From: Kineococcus rubinsiae
Lineage (GTDB): Bacteria; Actinomycetota; Actinomycetes; Actinomycetales; Kineococcaceae
Direction: 5' to 3'
Assembly (NCBI RefSeq): GCF_011839805.1
Contig: NZ_VWPY01000001.1
Coordinates: 186,001 to 250,000, forward strand
Length of the DNA stretch: 64,000 nt
The notes under the pieces were generated by a model. It saw only the letters and a list, made by a program, of their open reading frames with translations, made no database searches and was not told the DNA's origin. The translations under genes were made by a program, and so were the position numbers. This document shows, piece by piece, positions 24,681 to 32,980 of the stretch; position 1 is the first letter of the stretch, and each line of letters starts with the position of its first letter.

Positions 24681-25652
24681 ATGGCCACCTCGACGTCCCC
24701 GCGGACGGGCCGGGCGCAGACGCCCCGGCCCGCCCGGCGTGCGCCGCGCAGCCACCTGGCCCCGGGGTGGCTGCCCTACGTCCTGCTCGCCCCGGCGCTG
24801 CTGTTCGAGCTGCTCGTGCACATCATCCCGATGGTCACCGGCATCTTCATCAGCACGCTGGAGCTCACCCAGTTCTACGTGCGCCGCTGGCTCGACGCGC
24901 CCAGCGCGGGCGTCGGCAACTTCAAGATCGCCCTCGACTTCGACGGGGCGATCGGGGCGTCGCTGCTGCGGTCCTTCGGGATCACCTTCGCCTTCACGAT
25001 CTGCACCCTGGCGCTGTCGTGGGCGCTGGGCATGTTCGCCGCGGTGCTGCTGCAGCGGCCGTTCCGCGGCCGCAACGTGCTCCGCACGCTGTTCCTCGTG
25101 CCCTACGCCCTGCCCGTCTACGCCGGCGTGATCGTCTGGAAGTTCATGCTCGGCCGCGACAACGGCATGGTCAACGCCCTGCTGAGCGGGCTGGGGATCA
25201 CCGACGGCAGCACCTTCTGGCTCCTGGGGAACAACGCCTTCGTCTCCACGGTCGTCGTGGCCGTCTGGCGGCTGTGGCCGTTCGCCTTCCTCACCCTGAT
25301 GGCCGGCCTGCAGTCGGTGCCGGGTGAGGTCTACGAGGCTGCCGCGGTGGACGGCGCCGGGATGTGGCAGCAGTTCCGCAGCTTCACGCTGCCGATGCTG
25401 CGGCCCGTCAACCAGGTGCTCCTGCTGGTGCTCTTCCTGTGGAGCTTCAACGACTTCAACGTGCCGTACATCCTCTTCGGGCAGTCCGTGCCCGCCTCGG
25501 CCGACCTGATCTCCATCCACGTCTACCAGGCCTCGTTCATCACCTGGAACTTCGGCGTGGGGTCGGCCATGTCCGTCCTGCTGCTGCTGGTCCTGCTCGT
25601 GATCACGGCCGTCTACCTGCCCCTGAGCAGCCGGAGGATGCGCGATGCGTGA
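24681..25652 (+). CDS. Sugar ABC transporter permease, MalF/UgpA type
   Basis: 323 residues, six membrane helices after a basic N-terminus of about 30 residues. The EAA loop that contacts the ATPase reads E-A-A-A-V-D-G-A-G-M-W-Q-Q-F. The ATG starts four bases after the stop of the binding protein gene. With the following MalG-type permease it forms the translocation channel. Confidence 0.93.
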   Translation: MATSTSPRTGRAQTPRPARRAPRSHLAPGWLPYVLLAPALLFELLVHIIPMVTGIFISTLELTQFYVRRWLDAPSAGVGNFKIALDFDGAIGASLLRSFGITFAFTICTLALSWALGMFAAVLLQRPFRGRNVLRTLFLVPYALPVYAGVIVWKFMLGRDNGMVNALLSGLGITDGSTFWLLGNNAFVSTVVVAVWRLWPFAFLTLMAGLQSVPGEVYEAAAVDGAGMWQQFRSFTLPMLRPVNQVLLLVLFLWSFNDFNVPYILFGQSVPASADLISIHVYQASFITWNFGVGSAMSVLLLLVLLVITAVYLPLSSRRMRDA

Positions 25653-26484
25653 GCCCGTCTCGTTCCGCGTCCTGCGCGTCGTGGGACTCACCCTGCTGAC
25701 GCTGTTCGTGCTGGGGCCGATCTACGTCATGGTCTCCAGCTCCCTGAAGCCGCTGGGCGACGTCCAGGGCAAGTTCACCTGGATCCCCTCGACGATCACG
25801 TTCGACCCGTTCATCGACATCTGGTCGACCGTGCCGCTGGCCCGCTACTTCGGCAACAGCCTCGTGATCTCGCTGCTGGCCACGGTGTGCTCGGTCGTGC
25901 TGGCCATCTCCGCGGCCTACGCGATCAGCCGGTACCGCTTCCACGGCCGCAGCGCCTTCCGGATCACCGTGCTGTCGACGCAGATGTTCCCCGGCATCCT
26001 CTTCCTGCTCCCGCTGTACCTGATCTTCGTCAACATCGGGCAGCTCACGGGCTTCGCGCTGCAGGGCAGCCGGCTGGCGCTGGTCATCACCTACCTGACG
26101 TTCTCGCTGCCCTTCGCCATCTGGATGCTCGTCGGGTACTTCGACTCGATCCCCCGCGAGCTCGACGAGGCGGCGCACGTCGACGGGGCCGGCCCCATCG
26201 GCGCCCTCGTCCGCGTCGTCCTGCCCAGCGCGGCCCCCGGCATTGCGGCCGTCGCGATCTACTCGTTCATGACGGCCTGGGGCGAGACCCTCTTCGCCTC
26301 GGTCATGACCAACCAGGACTCCCGCACCCTGGCCATCGGCCTGCGGGAGTACTCCACCCAGACGAACGTGTACTGGAACGAGGTGATGGCCGCCTCGCTC
26401 GTGGTCAGCGTCCCCGTCGTCGTCGGGTTCCTCCTCCTGCAGCGCTACCTCGTCCAGGGCCTGACGGCCGGCGCCGTCAAGTAG
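25645..26484 (+). CDS. Sugar ABC transporter permease, MalG/UgpE type
   Basis: 279 residues, six membrane helices. The EAA loop is E-A-A-H-V-D-G-A-G-P-I-G-A-L, and S-S-L-K-P in the first loop is typical of MalG. It overlaps the MalF-type gene by eight bases. Partner of the other permease in importing an oligosaccharide. The glycosidase gene follows within 60 bases. Confidence 0.93.
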   Translation: MREPVSFRVLRVVGLTLLTLFVLGPIYVMVSSSLKPLGDVQGKFTWIPSTITFDPFIDIWSTVPLARYFGNSLVISLLATVCSVVLAISAAYAISRYRFHGRSAFRITVLSTQMFPGILFLLPLYLIFVNIGQLTGFALQGSRLALVITYLTFSLPFAIWMLVGYFDSIPRELDEAAHVDGAGPIGALVRVVLPSAAPGIAAVAIYSFMTAWGETLFASVMTNQDSRTLAIGLREYSTQTNVYWNEVMAASLVVSVPVVVGFLLLQRYLVQGLTAGAVK

Positions 26485-26543
26485 CCCCGACGCACGAGCA
26501 GCCCCCTCCCCGCCCCAGCTCCTCCGCACCCCCGGGAGACCCC

Positions 26544-28481
26544 GTGCAGCGCCCGCACTCCGTCCTGTCCGTCGACGGCCGCCCCGTCACCTGGCTCGGC
26601 GCCAACTTCTGGTCCCGCTCCGGCGGGCCGCGGATGTGGGTCCGCTACGACCCCGCCGTGGTGCGGGAGGAGCTGCGGACGCTGCACGAGCACGGGCTGC
26701 GCGAGACCCGCTCGTTCCTGTACTGGCCGGACTTCATGCCGACGCCCGACGCCGTCGACGAGGAGCTCGTCGGGCACCTGCTCGACTTCCTCGACGCTCA
26801 CGTCGAGACGGGCATGCGGACGATCCCCACGTTCCTCGTCGGGCACATGTCCGGGGAGAACTGGGACCCGGTCTGGCGCGAGGGCCGCGACCTCTACTCC
26901 GACGTGTGGATGGTGTCGCGGCAGGCGTGGTTCACCACCGAGATCACCCGCCGCACGCACCACCACGCGGCCGTCACGGGCTGGCTGATCAGCAACGAGA
27001 TGCCCATCTACGGCCGCCGCCACGACGAGCCCGCCGCCCCGCAGCAGGAGGTCTCGGCCTGGGCGCAGCTGCTCGTCTCCGCCGTCCGCGCGGGCGGGGG
27101 CACCCAGCCCGTCTCGATCGGCGACGGCGCGTGGGGGCTGGAGGTCACGGGCGAGGACAACGGGTTCTCGGTGCGCGAGCTCGGCCGGCTGACCGACTTC
27201 ACCGGGCCGCACGTGTACAAGATGGAGAGCGACCCGGTGCGCCAGCACCTCAACGCGGCCTTCGTGTGCGAGCTGGCGGCGGTGACCGGCCGGCCGGTGG
27301 TGCTGGAGGAGTTCGGCCTCACCGACGAGTTCGCCTCGGCGGCGAGCCAGGCGCACTACTACCGCCAGACCCTGCACACCAGCCTGCTCGCGGGCGCCAC
27401 CGGCTGGCTGGCCTGGAACAACACCGACTACGACGCGCTGGCCGCCCAGCCGCCGTACTCCCACCACCCGTTCGAGATGCACTTCGGCATCACCGACGCC
27501 CAGGGCACGCCCAAGCCGGCCCTGCTGGAGCTGCGGGCGTTCGCCGAGGTCCTCGCCGACGTCGACCTGGCCCGGACCCGCCGCGTCGACACCGACGCCG
27601 CGCTCGTCGTCACGTCCTTCCTCGAGCGGCACTACCCGTTCACGCGCCCCGTCGACTCCCAGCAGGCCTTCCGCGCGCTGCGCCAGGCCTACGTCGCGGC
27701 CCGCGAGGCCGACCTGCCGCTGGCCTTCGCGCGCGAGGCCGACGGGTTCGGCGACGACGCGCTGCTGTACCTGGTGCCGTCGGTGCGCCAGCTGCTGGCC
27801 ACCACGTGGGCGGACCTCGAGCGCCGCGCCGAGGCGGGTGCCACGGTGTACGCGTCGATCGCCTCGGGCGAGGAGCCCGTCCAGCGCGGCTCGTGGGCCC
27901 CGCACGTCGGGCGGCTGTTCGGCGTCGAGCACCAGCTCGTCTACGGCCTCGTCGAGCCCGTCGTCGAGGACGTCGTGGAGATCACCGTCGTGCGCGACTT
28001 CGGCACCCTGCGCGCCGGCGAGGTCCTGCACGCGCGGGCCGGCGGCAACGAGCACGCCCGCAGCTTCCTGCCCGTGGTGCCCGCGGGGGCCGAGGTCGTC
28101 GCGCAGGACGCGGCCGGGCGCCCCGTGCTGCTCGAGCGCACCGTGGGTGCCGGGCGGATGGTGCTCGGCACCTACCCGCTGGAGGGCATGGCCGGCCACC
28201 TGGCCCGGGTGAACCCCGAGCCGACGTGGCGCCTGTACGACGCGCTGGCGACCGTCGCCGGGGTCCGCCGGGCGGTGCGGGTCGACGACCCGCTCGTGCT
28301 CTGCGACGTCCTGGAGCGCGAGGACGGCACGCGCTTCGCGTGGTTCGTCAGCCAGCACCCCGGCGAGGTCACGGTCGACGTGCGCGCCGAGGGACCGCTG
28401 CTCGACCGCGCGAGCGGGGCCGACCTCGCCGGGAAGGTGCGGCTGCCGCCGTTCGGCGTCGTCGTGACCCGACTGGGCTGA
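26544..28481 (+). CDS. Glycoside hydrolase, GH5-like (beta-mannanase/glucanase type)
   Basis: 645 residues, no signal peptide, so cytosolic. A (beta/alpha)8 clan A barrel fills residues 1-340: W-L-G-A-N-F-W at 17-23, the acid/base pair N151-E152 in I-S-N-E-M-P-I-Y-G, and nucleophile candidate E255 or E256 in V-V-L-E-E-F-G. The C-terminal 300 residues resemble the accessory beta-galactosidase-trimerisation-like and beta-sandwich parts of large GH enzymes. It probably cleaves the sugar imported by the upstream ABC transporter. Exact specificity unknown; a beta-mannoside or beta-glucoside is favoured by clan A chemistry. The GTG is chosen for the upstream GGGAG. Confidence 0.82.
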   Translation: MQRPHSVLSVDGRPVTWLGANFWSRSGGPRMWVRYDPAVVREELRTLHEHGLRETRSFLYWPDFMPTPDAVDEELVGHLLDFLDAHVETGMRTIPTFLVGHMSGENWDPVWREGRDLYSDVWMVSRQAWFTTEITRRTHHHAAVTGWLISNEMPIYGRRHDEPAAPQQEVSAWAQLLVSAVRAGGGTQPVSIGDGAWGLEVTGEDNGFSVRELGRLTDFTGPHVYKMESDPVRQHLNAAFVCELAAVTGRPVVLEEFGLTDEFASAASQAHYYRQTLHTSLLAGATGWLAWNNTDYDALAAQPPYSHHPFEMHFGITDAQGTPKPALLELRAFAEVLADVDLARTRRVDTDAALVVTSFLERHYPFTRPVDSQQAFRALRQAYVAAREADLPLAFAREADGFGDDALLYLVPSVRQLLATTWADLERRAEAGATVYASIASGEEPVQRGSWAPHVGRLFGVEHQLVYGLVEPVVEDVVEITVVRDFGTLRAGEVLHARAGGNEHARSFLPVVPAGAEVVAQDAAGRPVLLERTVGAGRMVLGTYPLEGMAGHLARVNPEPTWRLYDALATVAGVRRAVRVDDPLVLCDVLEREDGTRFAWFVSQHPGEVTVDVRAEGPLLDRASGADLAGKVRLPPFGVVVTRLG

Positions 28482-28508
28482 CCGGTTCGGGGGTGAGCAG
28501 GCGCGCCC

Positions 28509-28934
28509 TTACGCCTCCAGCAGCAGGGTCGTCGGGCCGTCGTTGACGAGCTCGACGGCCATGTCCGCGCCGAAGCGGCCCGTCACGACGGCCAGCCCGC
28601 GGGCGCGCAGCGCGTCCCGGACGGCGTCGACGAGGGGCTCGGCCACCGGTCCCGGGGCGGCGGCGTTCCACGTCGGGCGCCGGCCCTTGCGGGTGTCGCC
28701 GTAGAGCGTGAACTGGCTGACCAGCAGCACCCCCGCGCCCGCGTCGGTCACCGACCGCTCACCGCGCAGGATCCGCAGGTCGGCGACCTTGCGGGCGATC
28801 AGCTCGACCTGCGCGGGCCCGTCGTCGTGCGTGACGCCCAGCAGGACCAGCAGGCCCGGGCCGTCGAGCTCCGCAACGAGCTCGTCCCCGATCCGGACGG
28901 CGGCCCGGCTCACCCTCTGCACCACGGCTCTCAC
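28509..28934 (-). CDS. dtd: D-aminoacyl-tRNA deacylase
   Basis: 141 residues, typical length. It begins [13 protein letters not shown] and carries the two DTD motifs: S-Q-F-T-L-Y-G with catalytic Thr region, and N-D-G-P-T-T near the end, the Gly-Pro cross-subunit motif. It hydrolyses D-amino acids (and Gly mischarged on tRNA-Ala) from tRNA. Convergent with the glycosidase gene. Start GTG. Confidence 0.95.
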   Translation of the reverse strand: MRAVVQRVSRAAVRIGDELVAELDGPGLLVLLGVTHDDGPAQVELIARKVADLRILRGERSVTDAGAGVLLVSQFTLYGDTRKGRRPTWNAAAPGPVAEPLVDAVRDALRARGLAVVTGRFGADMAVELVNDGPTTLLLEA

Positions 28935-29050
28935 GCCCCGAGCCTGGCACAGGGCCGACCGGGGGCCGGAGGGCGTCGGATGCGGTGGACGTCCGGTGAC
29001 GGCGGGCCGGACGGCGGGTGACGGGCCGGCGGCCGACCTACGATCGGGAC

Positions 29051-29431
29051 GTGGACCTCCCCGTCGTCATCCCGCTCACCCTGCTCGCCCTCGGGGTCAG
29101 CGCCCTGGGGACCCTGGTGCGGCCGCGGCTGGACGCGGTGGTGGTGACGGTGCTGCTCGCGGCCGTCTGGGCCCGCGTGAACTCCCCCGTCGAGGGCGCG
29201 ATCCTGCACACCTTCTCCGCCGACCGGGGCTTCACGGTCGCCGACCTCGTGTCGGTCGCGGGCCTCGCGGTCGCGGGGCTGGGCCTGCTGCGGCTGCTGC
29301 TGCGCTGGGGGCGGGCGTCAGCCGGCCCGGACCATCACGGACAGGGCCCGCGCGAGCAGGGCCGCCACGAGCAGGGCCGGCCGGTCGTCCGCGCCGCGGA
29401 GCCGCCCGTCCGGCCTCACCAGGGGCCGTAG
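29051..29431 (+). CDS. Small membrane protein of unknown function
   Basis: 126 residues from a GTG. Two membrane segments are clear (about 4-40, broken by a basic R-P-R-L-D turn, and 62-88). The tail from residue 92 is hydrophilic and rich in His, Gln, Gly and Arg, with repeated E-Q-G-R-H-E-Q-G-R. Codon third positions are almost all G or C through the membrane part, as in real genes here. Its last 16 bases overlap the end of the DUF2516 gene on the other strand. Not recognised. Confidence 0.7.
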   Translation: MDLPVVIPLTLLALGVSALGTLVRPRLDAVVVTVLLAAVWARVNSPVEGAILHTFSADRGFTVADLVSVAGLAVAGLGLLRLLLRWGRASAGPDHHGQGPREQGRHEQGRPVVRAAEPPVRPHQGP

Positions 29432-29760
29432 GGGCCCTGGTGGCGCTCGTCGCGGCGGGGGCCGCCGCGGCCCTTGAACTGGCGCACGGCGGGACGCACG
29501 TCGGCCAGGTACACGCCGGCCGCGACGACGCCGATGATCGACAGGAAGTTCGGCACGCCGCCGCCCACGAAGACGAAGCAGAGCGCCGTGGCCACCGCGA
29601 CGATCGCCACCCAGAACGTCTTGGTGCGCTTGCCGGCCGCCACGTAGGCGTCGGGCTTGTGCCGCACCGCGTCCACGAGGGCGAAGAGGGTCACGGCGAA
29701 GGCCCCCATGGACAGGACCAGCAGGACACCGCTCTGCACACCACCGATGAGGGACGTCAC
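29416..29760 (-). CDS. DUF2516 family membrane protein
   Basis: 114 residues, three membrane segments (about 8-30, 45-66 and 68-86), with A-D-V-R-P-A-V-R after the last, then a Gly/Arg/Pro-rich cytosolic tail. The pattern F-A-L-V-D-A-V-R-H-K-P-D-A-Y-V-A-A-G-K is typical of DUF2516, a conserved actinobacterial family without known function. The 3' end overlaps the convergent gene by 16 bases. Its upstream neighbour on the same strand is the RsiG-like gene. Confidence 0.85.
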   Translation of the reverse strand: MTSLIGGVQSGVLLVLSMGAFAVTLFALVDAVRHKPDAYVAAGKRTKTFWVAIVAVATALCFVFVGGGVPNFLSIIGVVAAGVYLADVRPAVRQFKGRGGPRRDERHQGPYGPW

Positions 29761-29845
29761 GGAGTGATCCTACGAGCGAGCCGTCCGCCGCGTTCCCGCC
29801 GCGCGGGCGCGTCCCCCGGGCGCACGCACCCGGACGGGGACACGC

Positions 29846-30427
29846 TCAGCGCTGCGAGGCGCGCAGGACCTCGTCGACGTCGACGACGCCCTCGCGGTAG
29901 CGGCGGCTGATCTCGTCGGTGCAGGCGTCCATGACGACCTGCACGCGGTGGCGGTCGGTGGAGAGCTCCTGCTCCAGCTCCACCAGCCGGTCGCGGGCCG
30001 CGGCGAGCTGGGCGTCGTCCATGCCGGCGACGTCGGACATCCGCGGGTCGGACACGGCCGCCTCGGCGCGGCGGCGGTGCTCGCCCACCCGGCTCGGCTC
30101 CACGGCGGTGTAGCGGCCGGAGCCGTGGTCGCTGCGGCGGGGGTCGGCCAGGATGTCGGTCAGCGAGGCGACGAGCTCGGCGTCCGTGCGGGCCGCGGGC
30201 ACGTCGACCGCGCCGTCGGCGCCGGCGCGGCGCTGGGTCTCGGCGCCGAGCAGGTCCATGCGGCCCTGCACGAGGCGGCGCGCGTAGGAGAGGTCGGCCT
30301 CCTCCTGCTCGGCGACGTTGCGGCGCTCGCGCAGGTCCTCCAGCGACACCTCGGTCAGGCCGTCGAGGAACTCCGGGGCCAGCACGTGGTCGAGCGCCCG
30401 GCGCCCGCCCTCCTGGTAACCGCTCAC
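29846..30427 (-). CDS. rsiG: RsiG-like c-di-GMP-binding anti-sigma factor
   Basis: 193 residues. The GTG at 30427 is chosen because GGAGG lies about ten bases upstream; a longer frame to 30520 exists. RsiG of Streptomyces binds c-di-GMP through two copies of E-x3-S-x2-R-x3-Q-x3-D on an antiparallel helical pair. Both copies are exact here: E43-S47-R50-Q54-D58 and E152-S156-R159-Q163-D167. The stretch before the first copy (L-A-P-E-F-L-D-G-L) also resembles RsiG. In Streptomyces, RsiG loaded with c-di-GMP sequesters the FliA-class sigma WhiG. I infer the same switch here, perhaps acting on a motility sigma; no sigma gene is in the window. Confidence 0.85.
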   Translation of the reverse strand: MSGYQEGGRRALDHVLAPEFLDGLTEVSLEDLRERRNVAEQEEADLSYARRLVQGRMDLLGAETQRRAGADGAVDVPAARTDAELVASLTDILADPRRSDHGSGRYTAVEPSRVGEHRRRAEAAVSDPRMSDVAGMDDAQLAAARDRLVELEQELSTDRHRVQVVMDACTDEISRRYREGVVDVDEVLRASQR

Positions 30428-30567
30428 GATCCCCGCCTCCAGCCGTCCTCGTGCGGCGCCGGCCTCATCGCTGAGCGCGAGGAGGCGCTGACGCTGCGTC
30501 CACCGCCGAGTATGGCGCACGCGGGCGGCCGGCGAGCGGTTCCCGCGCCCCGCGGGGCGTCAGGGCC

Positions 30568-31704
30568 TCACGGGGCGACGACGACCTCCTGCGCGGCGGC
30601 GATGCGGCGCTGGGCCACGGGCCCCGGCTGGTGGGCCTCGGCGACGCCCGCGGACCCCGCCAGCACGACGAGCGGGGCGTCGACGGGCAGCGACCGCTTG
30701 ACCAGCGCCAGCGCCACCGGGCCGAGCTCGTGGTGGCGGGCCGCGGTCGTCACGGACCCGATCCGCTTGTCGTCCAGCACGACGTCGTCGCCGTGCGCGG
30801 GCAGGTCGTGCCCGGAGCCGTCGAGGTGCAGGACGACCAGGCGCCGCGGCGGCCGGCCCAGGTTGTGCACCTTGGCCACCGTCTCCTGACCGCGGTAGCA
30901 GCCCTTGTGCAGGTGCACGGCCGTGCGCAGCCAGTCCACCTCATGGGGGATGGAGCGCTGGTCGGTCTCGAAGCCGAGCCGGGGCCGCCAGGCCTCGACG
31001 CGCAGCGCCTCGCTCGCCCAGGTGCCGGCGAGGCGGCGCCCGGCGACGCGCTCCGCGAGCTCCGCGCGCGGCACGAGGACCTCGCGCCAGGCCCGGCCGG
31101 TGCCGGGGTGCTCCAGGGTCGAGACGGCGGAGTAGCCCGCGGTGTCCGCGCTGCCGCCCTCGGCCAGCGGCACCGCGCCCGGCCACGGGTCGACCCAGAC
31201 GGGCCCGCCCGCGGCCGTCGTGTCGCGGCTGGGCTCGCCGAGCACGGCCCACTCGGCGGTGACGTCGGCGACCTCGACGCGCAGCATGAAGCGCATGCGC
31301 TCGAGGAAGGCGACGAGACCGGCCTGCACCCCGGGCTCGACGGTGATCCAGGTGGCCTCGCCGTCGTCGACGAGGTGCAGGTCGTGCTCGATGCGGCCCT
31401 GCGGGCTGAGGACCAGCGTCTCGGTGGCGCGGCCGGGCGCGAGGCCCGTGAGCAGCTGCGACGTGATGCTGTTCAGCCAGCTCAGGCGGTCGGGGCCGCT
31501 GACGCGGACGACCCCGCGGTGGGAGAGGTCGGCCACGGCCGTGCCCGCGACGAGCGCGCGCTGCTCCCCCACCGGGTCGCCGTAGTGCCAGGCCACCCCG
31601 GAGTCGCGGCCGTCGGCCGCGACCGCCCCGGGCGCGGACAGCAGCGGCGAGGCGGGCGTGGCGGGCCCGCCCGGGCCGGTGGTGGACTCGACGGTGGTGC
31701 TCAC
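30568..31704 (-). CDS. ygfZ: YgfZ/GcvT-like folate-binding protein (Fe-S cluster repair)
   Basis: 378 residues. The family signature K267-G-C269-Y-R-G-Q-E274 is intact, including the Cys needed for function in E. coli YgfZ. The fold is that of the glycine cleavage T-protein: L-S-W-L-N-S-I-T-S-Q near residue 75 and R-P-R-L-G-F-E-T-D-Q-R-S-I-P-H-E before the signature. It uses tetrahydrofolate to help synthesise or repair iron-sulfur clusters. The GTG overlaps the stop of the Fur-family gene; the fur-ygfZ pair links it to metal or redox control. Confidence 0.92.
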   Translation of the reverse strand: MSTTVESTTGPGGPATPASPLLSAPGAVAADGRDSGVAWHYGDPVGEQRALVAGTAVADLSHRGVVRVSGPDRLSWLNSITSQLLTGLAPGRATETLVLSPQGRIEHDLHLVDDGEATWITVEPGVQAGLVAFLERMRFMLRVEVADVTAEWAVLGEPSRDTTAAGGPVWVDPWPGAVPLAEGGSADTAGYSAVSTLEHPGTGRAWREVLVPRAELAERVAGRRLAGTWASEALRVEAWRPRLGFETDQRSIPHEVDWLRTAVHLHKGCYRGQETVAKVHNLGRPPRRLVVLHLDGSGHDLPAHGDDVVLDDKRIGSVTTAARHHELGPVALALVKRSLPVDAPLVVLAGSAGVAEAHQPGPVAQRRIAAAQEVVVAP

Positions 31705-32180
31705 GACGCCTCCGGGTGCTGGTGGGTGGCCGCGGGGCGGCCGGTGGGGCGGGTGCGGCAGTCCGCGCAGCGCCCGCGCAGGGCGAGGTGGCGGGTGTCC
31801 AGGGCGAAGCCGCCCACCGCGAGGACGTCCGCGGCGAAGCCCGCCGCGAGCTCCGCGGGGACCTCGTCGACGCGCCCGCACCCCTCGCACAGCAGGTGCA
31901 GGTGGTCGGCGTGCTCGACGGCGTGGAAGGACGGCGAGGGCCGGTCGAGCCGGGTGCTCGCGACGAGCCCGAGCTCCTCGAGCAGCGACAGCGCCCGGTA
32001 GACGGTGGACGGGTTGACCACGGCCCCGCCTGACTCGGCGCCGTCGTCGGCCGCGAGGTGCGCGGCCACCTCCTCCGCCGTGGCGTGCCCGAGACCGCGG
32101 ACCGCGTCCAGCACCCGCTCGCGCTGCGGCGTCAGCCGCAGTCCGCGGGCGTGCAGCACGCTGCCCAGGTCGTCGCTCAC
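31701..32180 (-). CDS. Fur-family metalloregulator
   Basis: 159 residues. The N-terminal winged helix has L-T-P-Q-R-E-R-V-L-D and N-P-S-T-V-Y-R-A-L-S-L-L-E. The dimerisation domain has the sensing-site His cluster (F-H-A-V-E-H-A-D-H-L-H) and two Cys pairs, C98-x2-C101 and C138-x2-C141, which hold the structural zinc. Which metal it senses (iron, zinc or peroxide via iron) cannot be read. First gene of a pair with ygfZ. The tail is His/Pro-rich. Confidence 0.92.
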   Translation of the reverse strand: MSDDLGSVLHARGLRLTPQRERVLDAVRGLGHATAEEVAAHLAADDGAESGGAVVNPSTVYRALSLLEELGLVASTRLDRPSPSFHAVEHADHLHLLCEGCGRVDEVPAELAAGFAADVLAVGGFALDTRHLALRGRCADCRTRPTGRPAATHQHPEAS

Positions 32181-32234
32181 CCGCCGAGCCTACGTCCGGC
32201 CCCGGCGCCCGACCGCCTCAGGGACGGGAGCGGC

Positions 32235-32768
32235 TCAGGAGACGCGCTTGAGCCGCGCGGAGGCGTAGCTGCGCATCGGGACCCCGTCGGCCGCGACGTC
32301 GAGGGCCCACAGCAGGTCGCCCTCGACGAGGCCGTACATCCGCTGCGCGGCCGTGTACTCGTGGGCGGTGGTCGTGCGGGCCACCACGTCGGTGGACAGC
32401 TCGATGCGGGGGCCGGTGACGGTGCCGACGAGGACCTCGACGACGCCCGTGGGGTGCGCGAGCAGCACCTCGAGGTCGACGGGGACGGGCTGGCCGGGCG
32501 CCGCGACGGCGTTCACCGGCTGCGGGCGCCAGTAGCCGCTCTCGACGTCGAGGGGCGTGGTCGTCTGCCCCGACTCGTCGAGGGCCCAGCTGGTGGAGGT
32601 GTAGCTGAGGAAGTCGCGGCCGTCGTGCGTGAACTCGACGACCTGCCCGAACCGGGTGTCCTCACCGCGGGCGGGGTGGCCGAGCACGCCCGCGCCCTCC
32701 CAGCGGCCGAGGAGCCAGGCCAGCGGGACGAGCGCGAGGGGGGTGTCGGAGCTGAGGGGGACGGGCAC
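32235..32768 (-). CDS. Nitrobindin-like FABP-family protein (heme His replaced)
   Basis: 177 residues, a 10-stranded beta-barrel family (THAP4/nitrobindin, DUF1794). The signature L-L-G-R-W-E-G-A-G is at 19-27, and the barrel closes with Y-A-S-A-R-L-K-R. In heme-binding nitrobindins the last strand carries the axial His in a P-H-L-S-A-type motif; here that position is Tyr168 (S-Y-A-S-A). It therefore belongs to the group without the heme His and may not bind or isomerise peroxynitrite. The GTG start is three bases after the stop of the small membrane gene. Confidence 0.85.
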   Translation of the reverse strand: MPVPLSSDTPLALVPLAWLLGRWEGAGVLGHPARGEDTRFGQVVEFTHDGRDFLSYTSTSWALDESGQTTTPLDVESGYWRPQPVNAVAAPGQPVPVDLEVLLAHPTGVVEVLVGTVTGPRIELSTDVVARTTTAHEYTAAQRMYGLVEGDLLWALDVAADGVPMRSYASARLKRVS

Positions 32769-32771
32769 GGG

Positions 32772-32879
32772 TCAGCGCTGTCCCTTGTAGAGGCGGTACA
32801 CCACGAAGCCCGCGAACCACATGATGATGATCGAGACGACGATCAGCAGGACGAGGAAGAAGACTTCGATGGCGTGCAC
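32772..32879 (-). CDS. 35-residue single-span membrane protein
   Basis: A complete short frame: GTG start, 35 codons, TGA. It codes for a hydrophobic helix of about 22 residues ([17 protein letters not shown]) followed by [10 protein letters not shown], a positive-inside anchor. The composition, with many Ile, Phe, Tyr and Trp codons, is not what random GC-rich DNA gives. It ends three bases before the nitrobindin-like gene, so the two are probably coupled. No name; short bitopic protein of the plasma membrane. Confidence 0.7.
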   Translation of the reverse strand: MHAIEVFFLVLLIVVSIIIMWFAGFVVYRLYKGQR

Positions 32880-32980
32880 GGGGTCAGCCTACCGACCCGC
32901 GCGGGCCGCGCCCCCGCACGTGTCCGGGCTCACGCCCCACTCGCGAGGGCCGCGCGGAGCGCCCCGGCCGGCCCGGTGCT

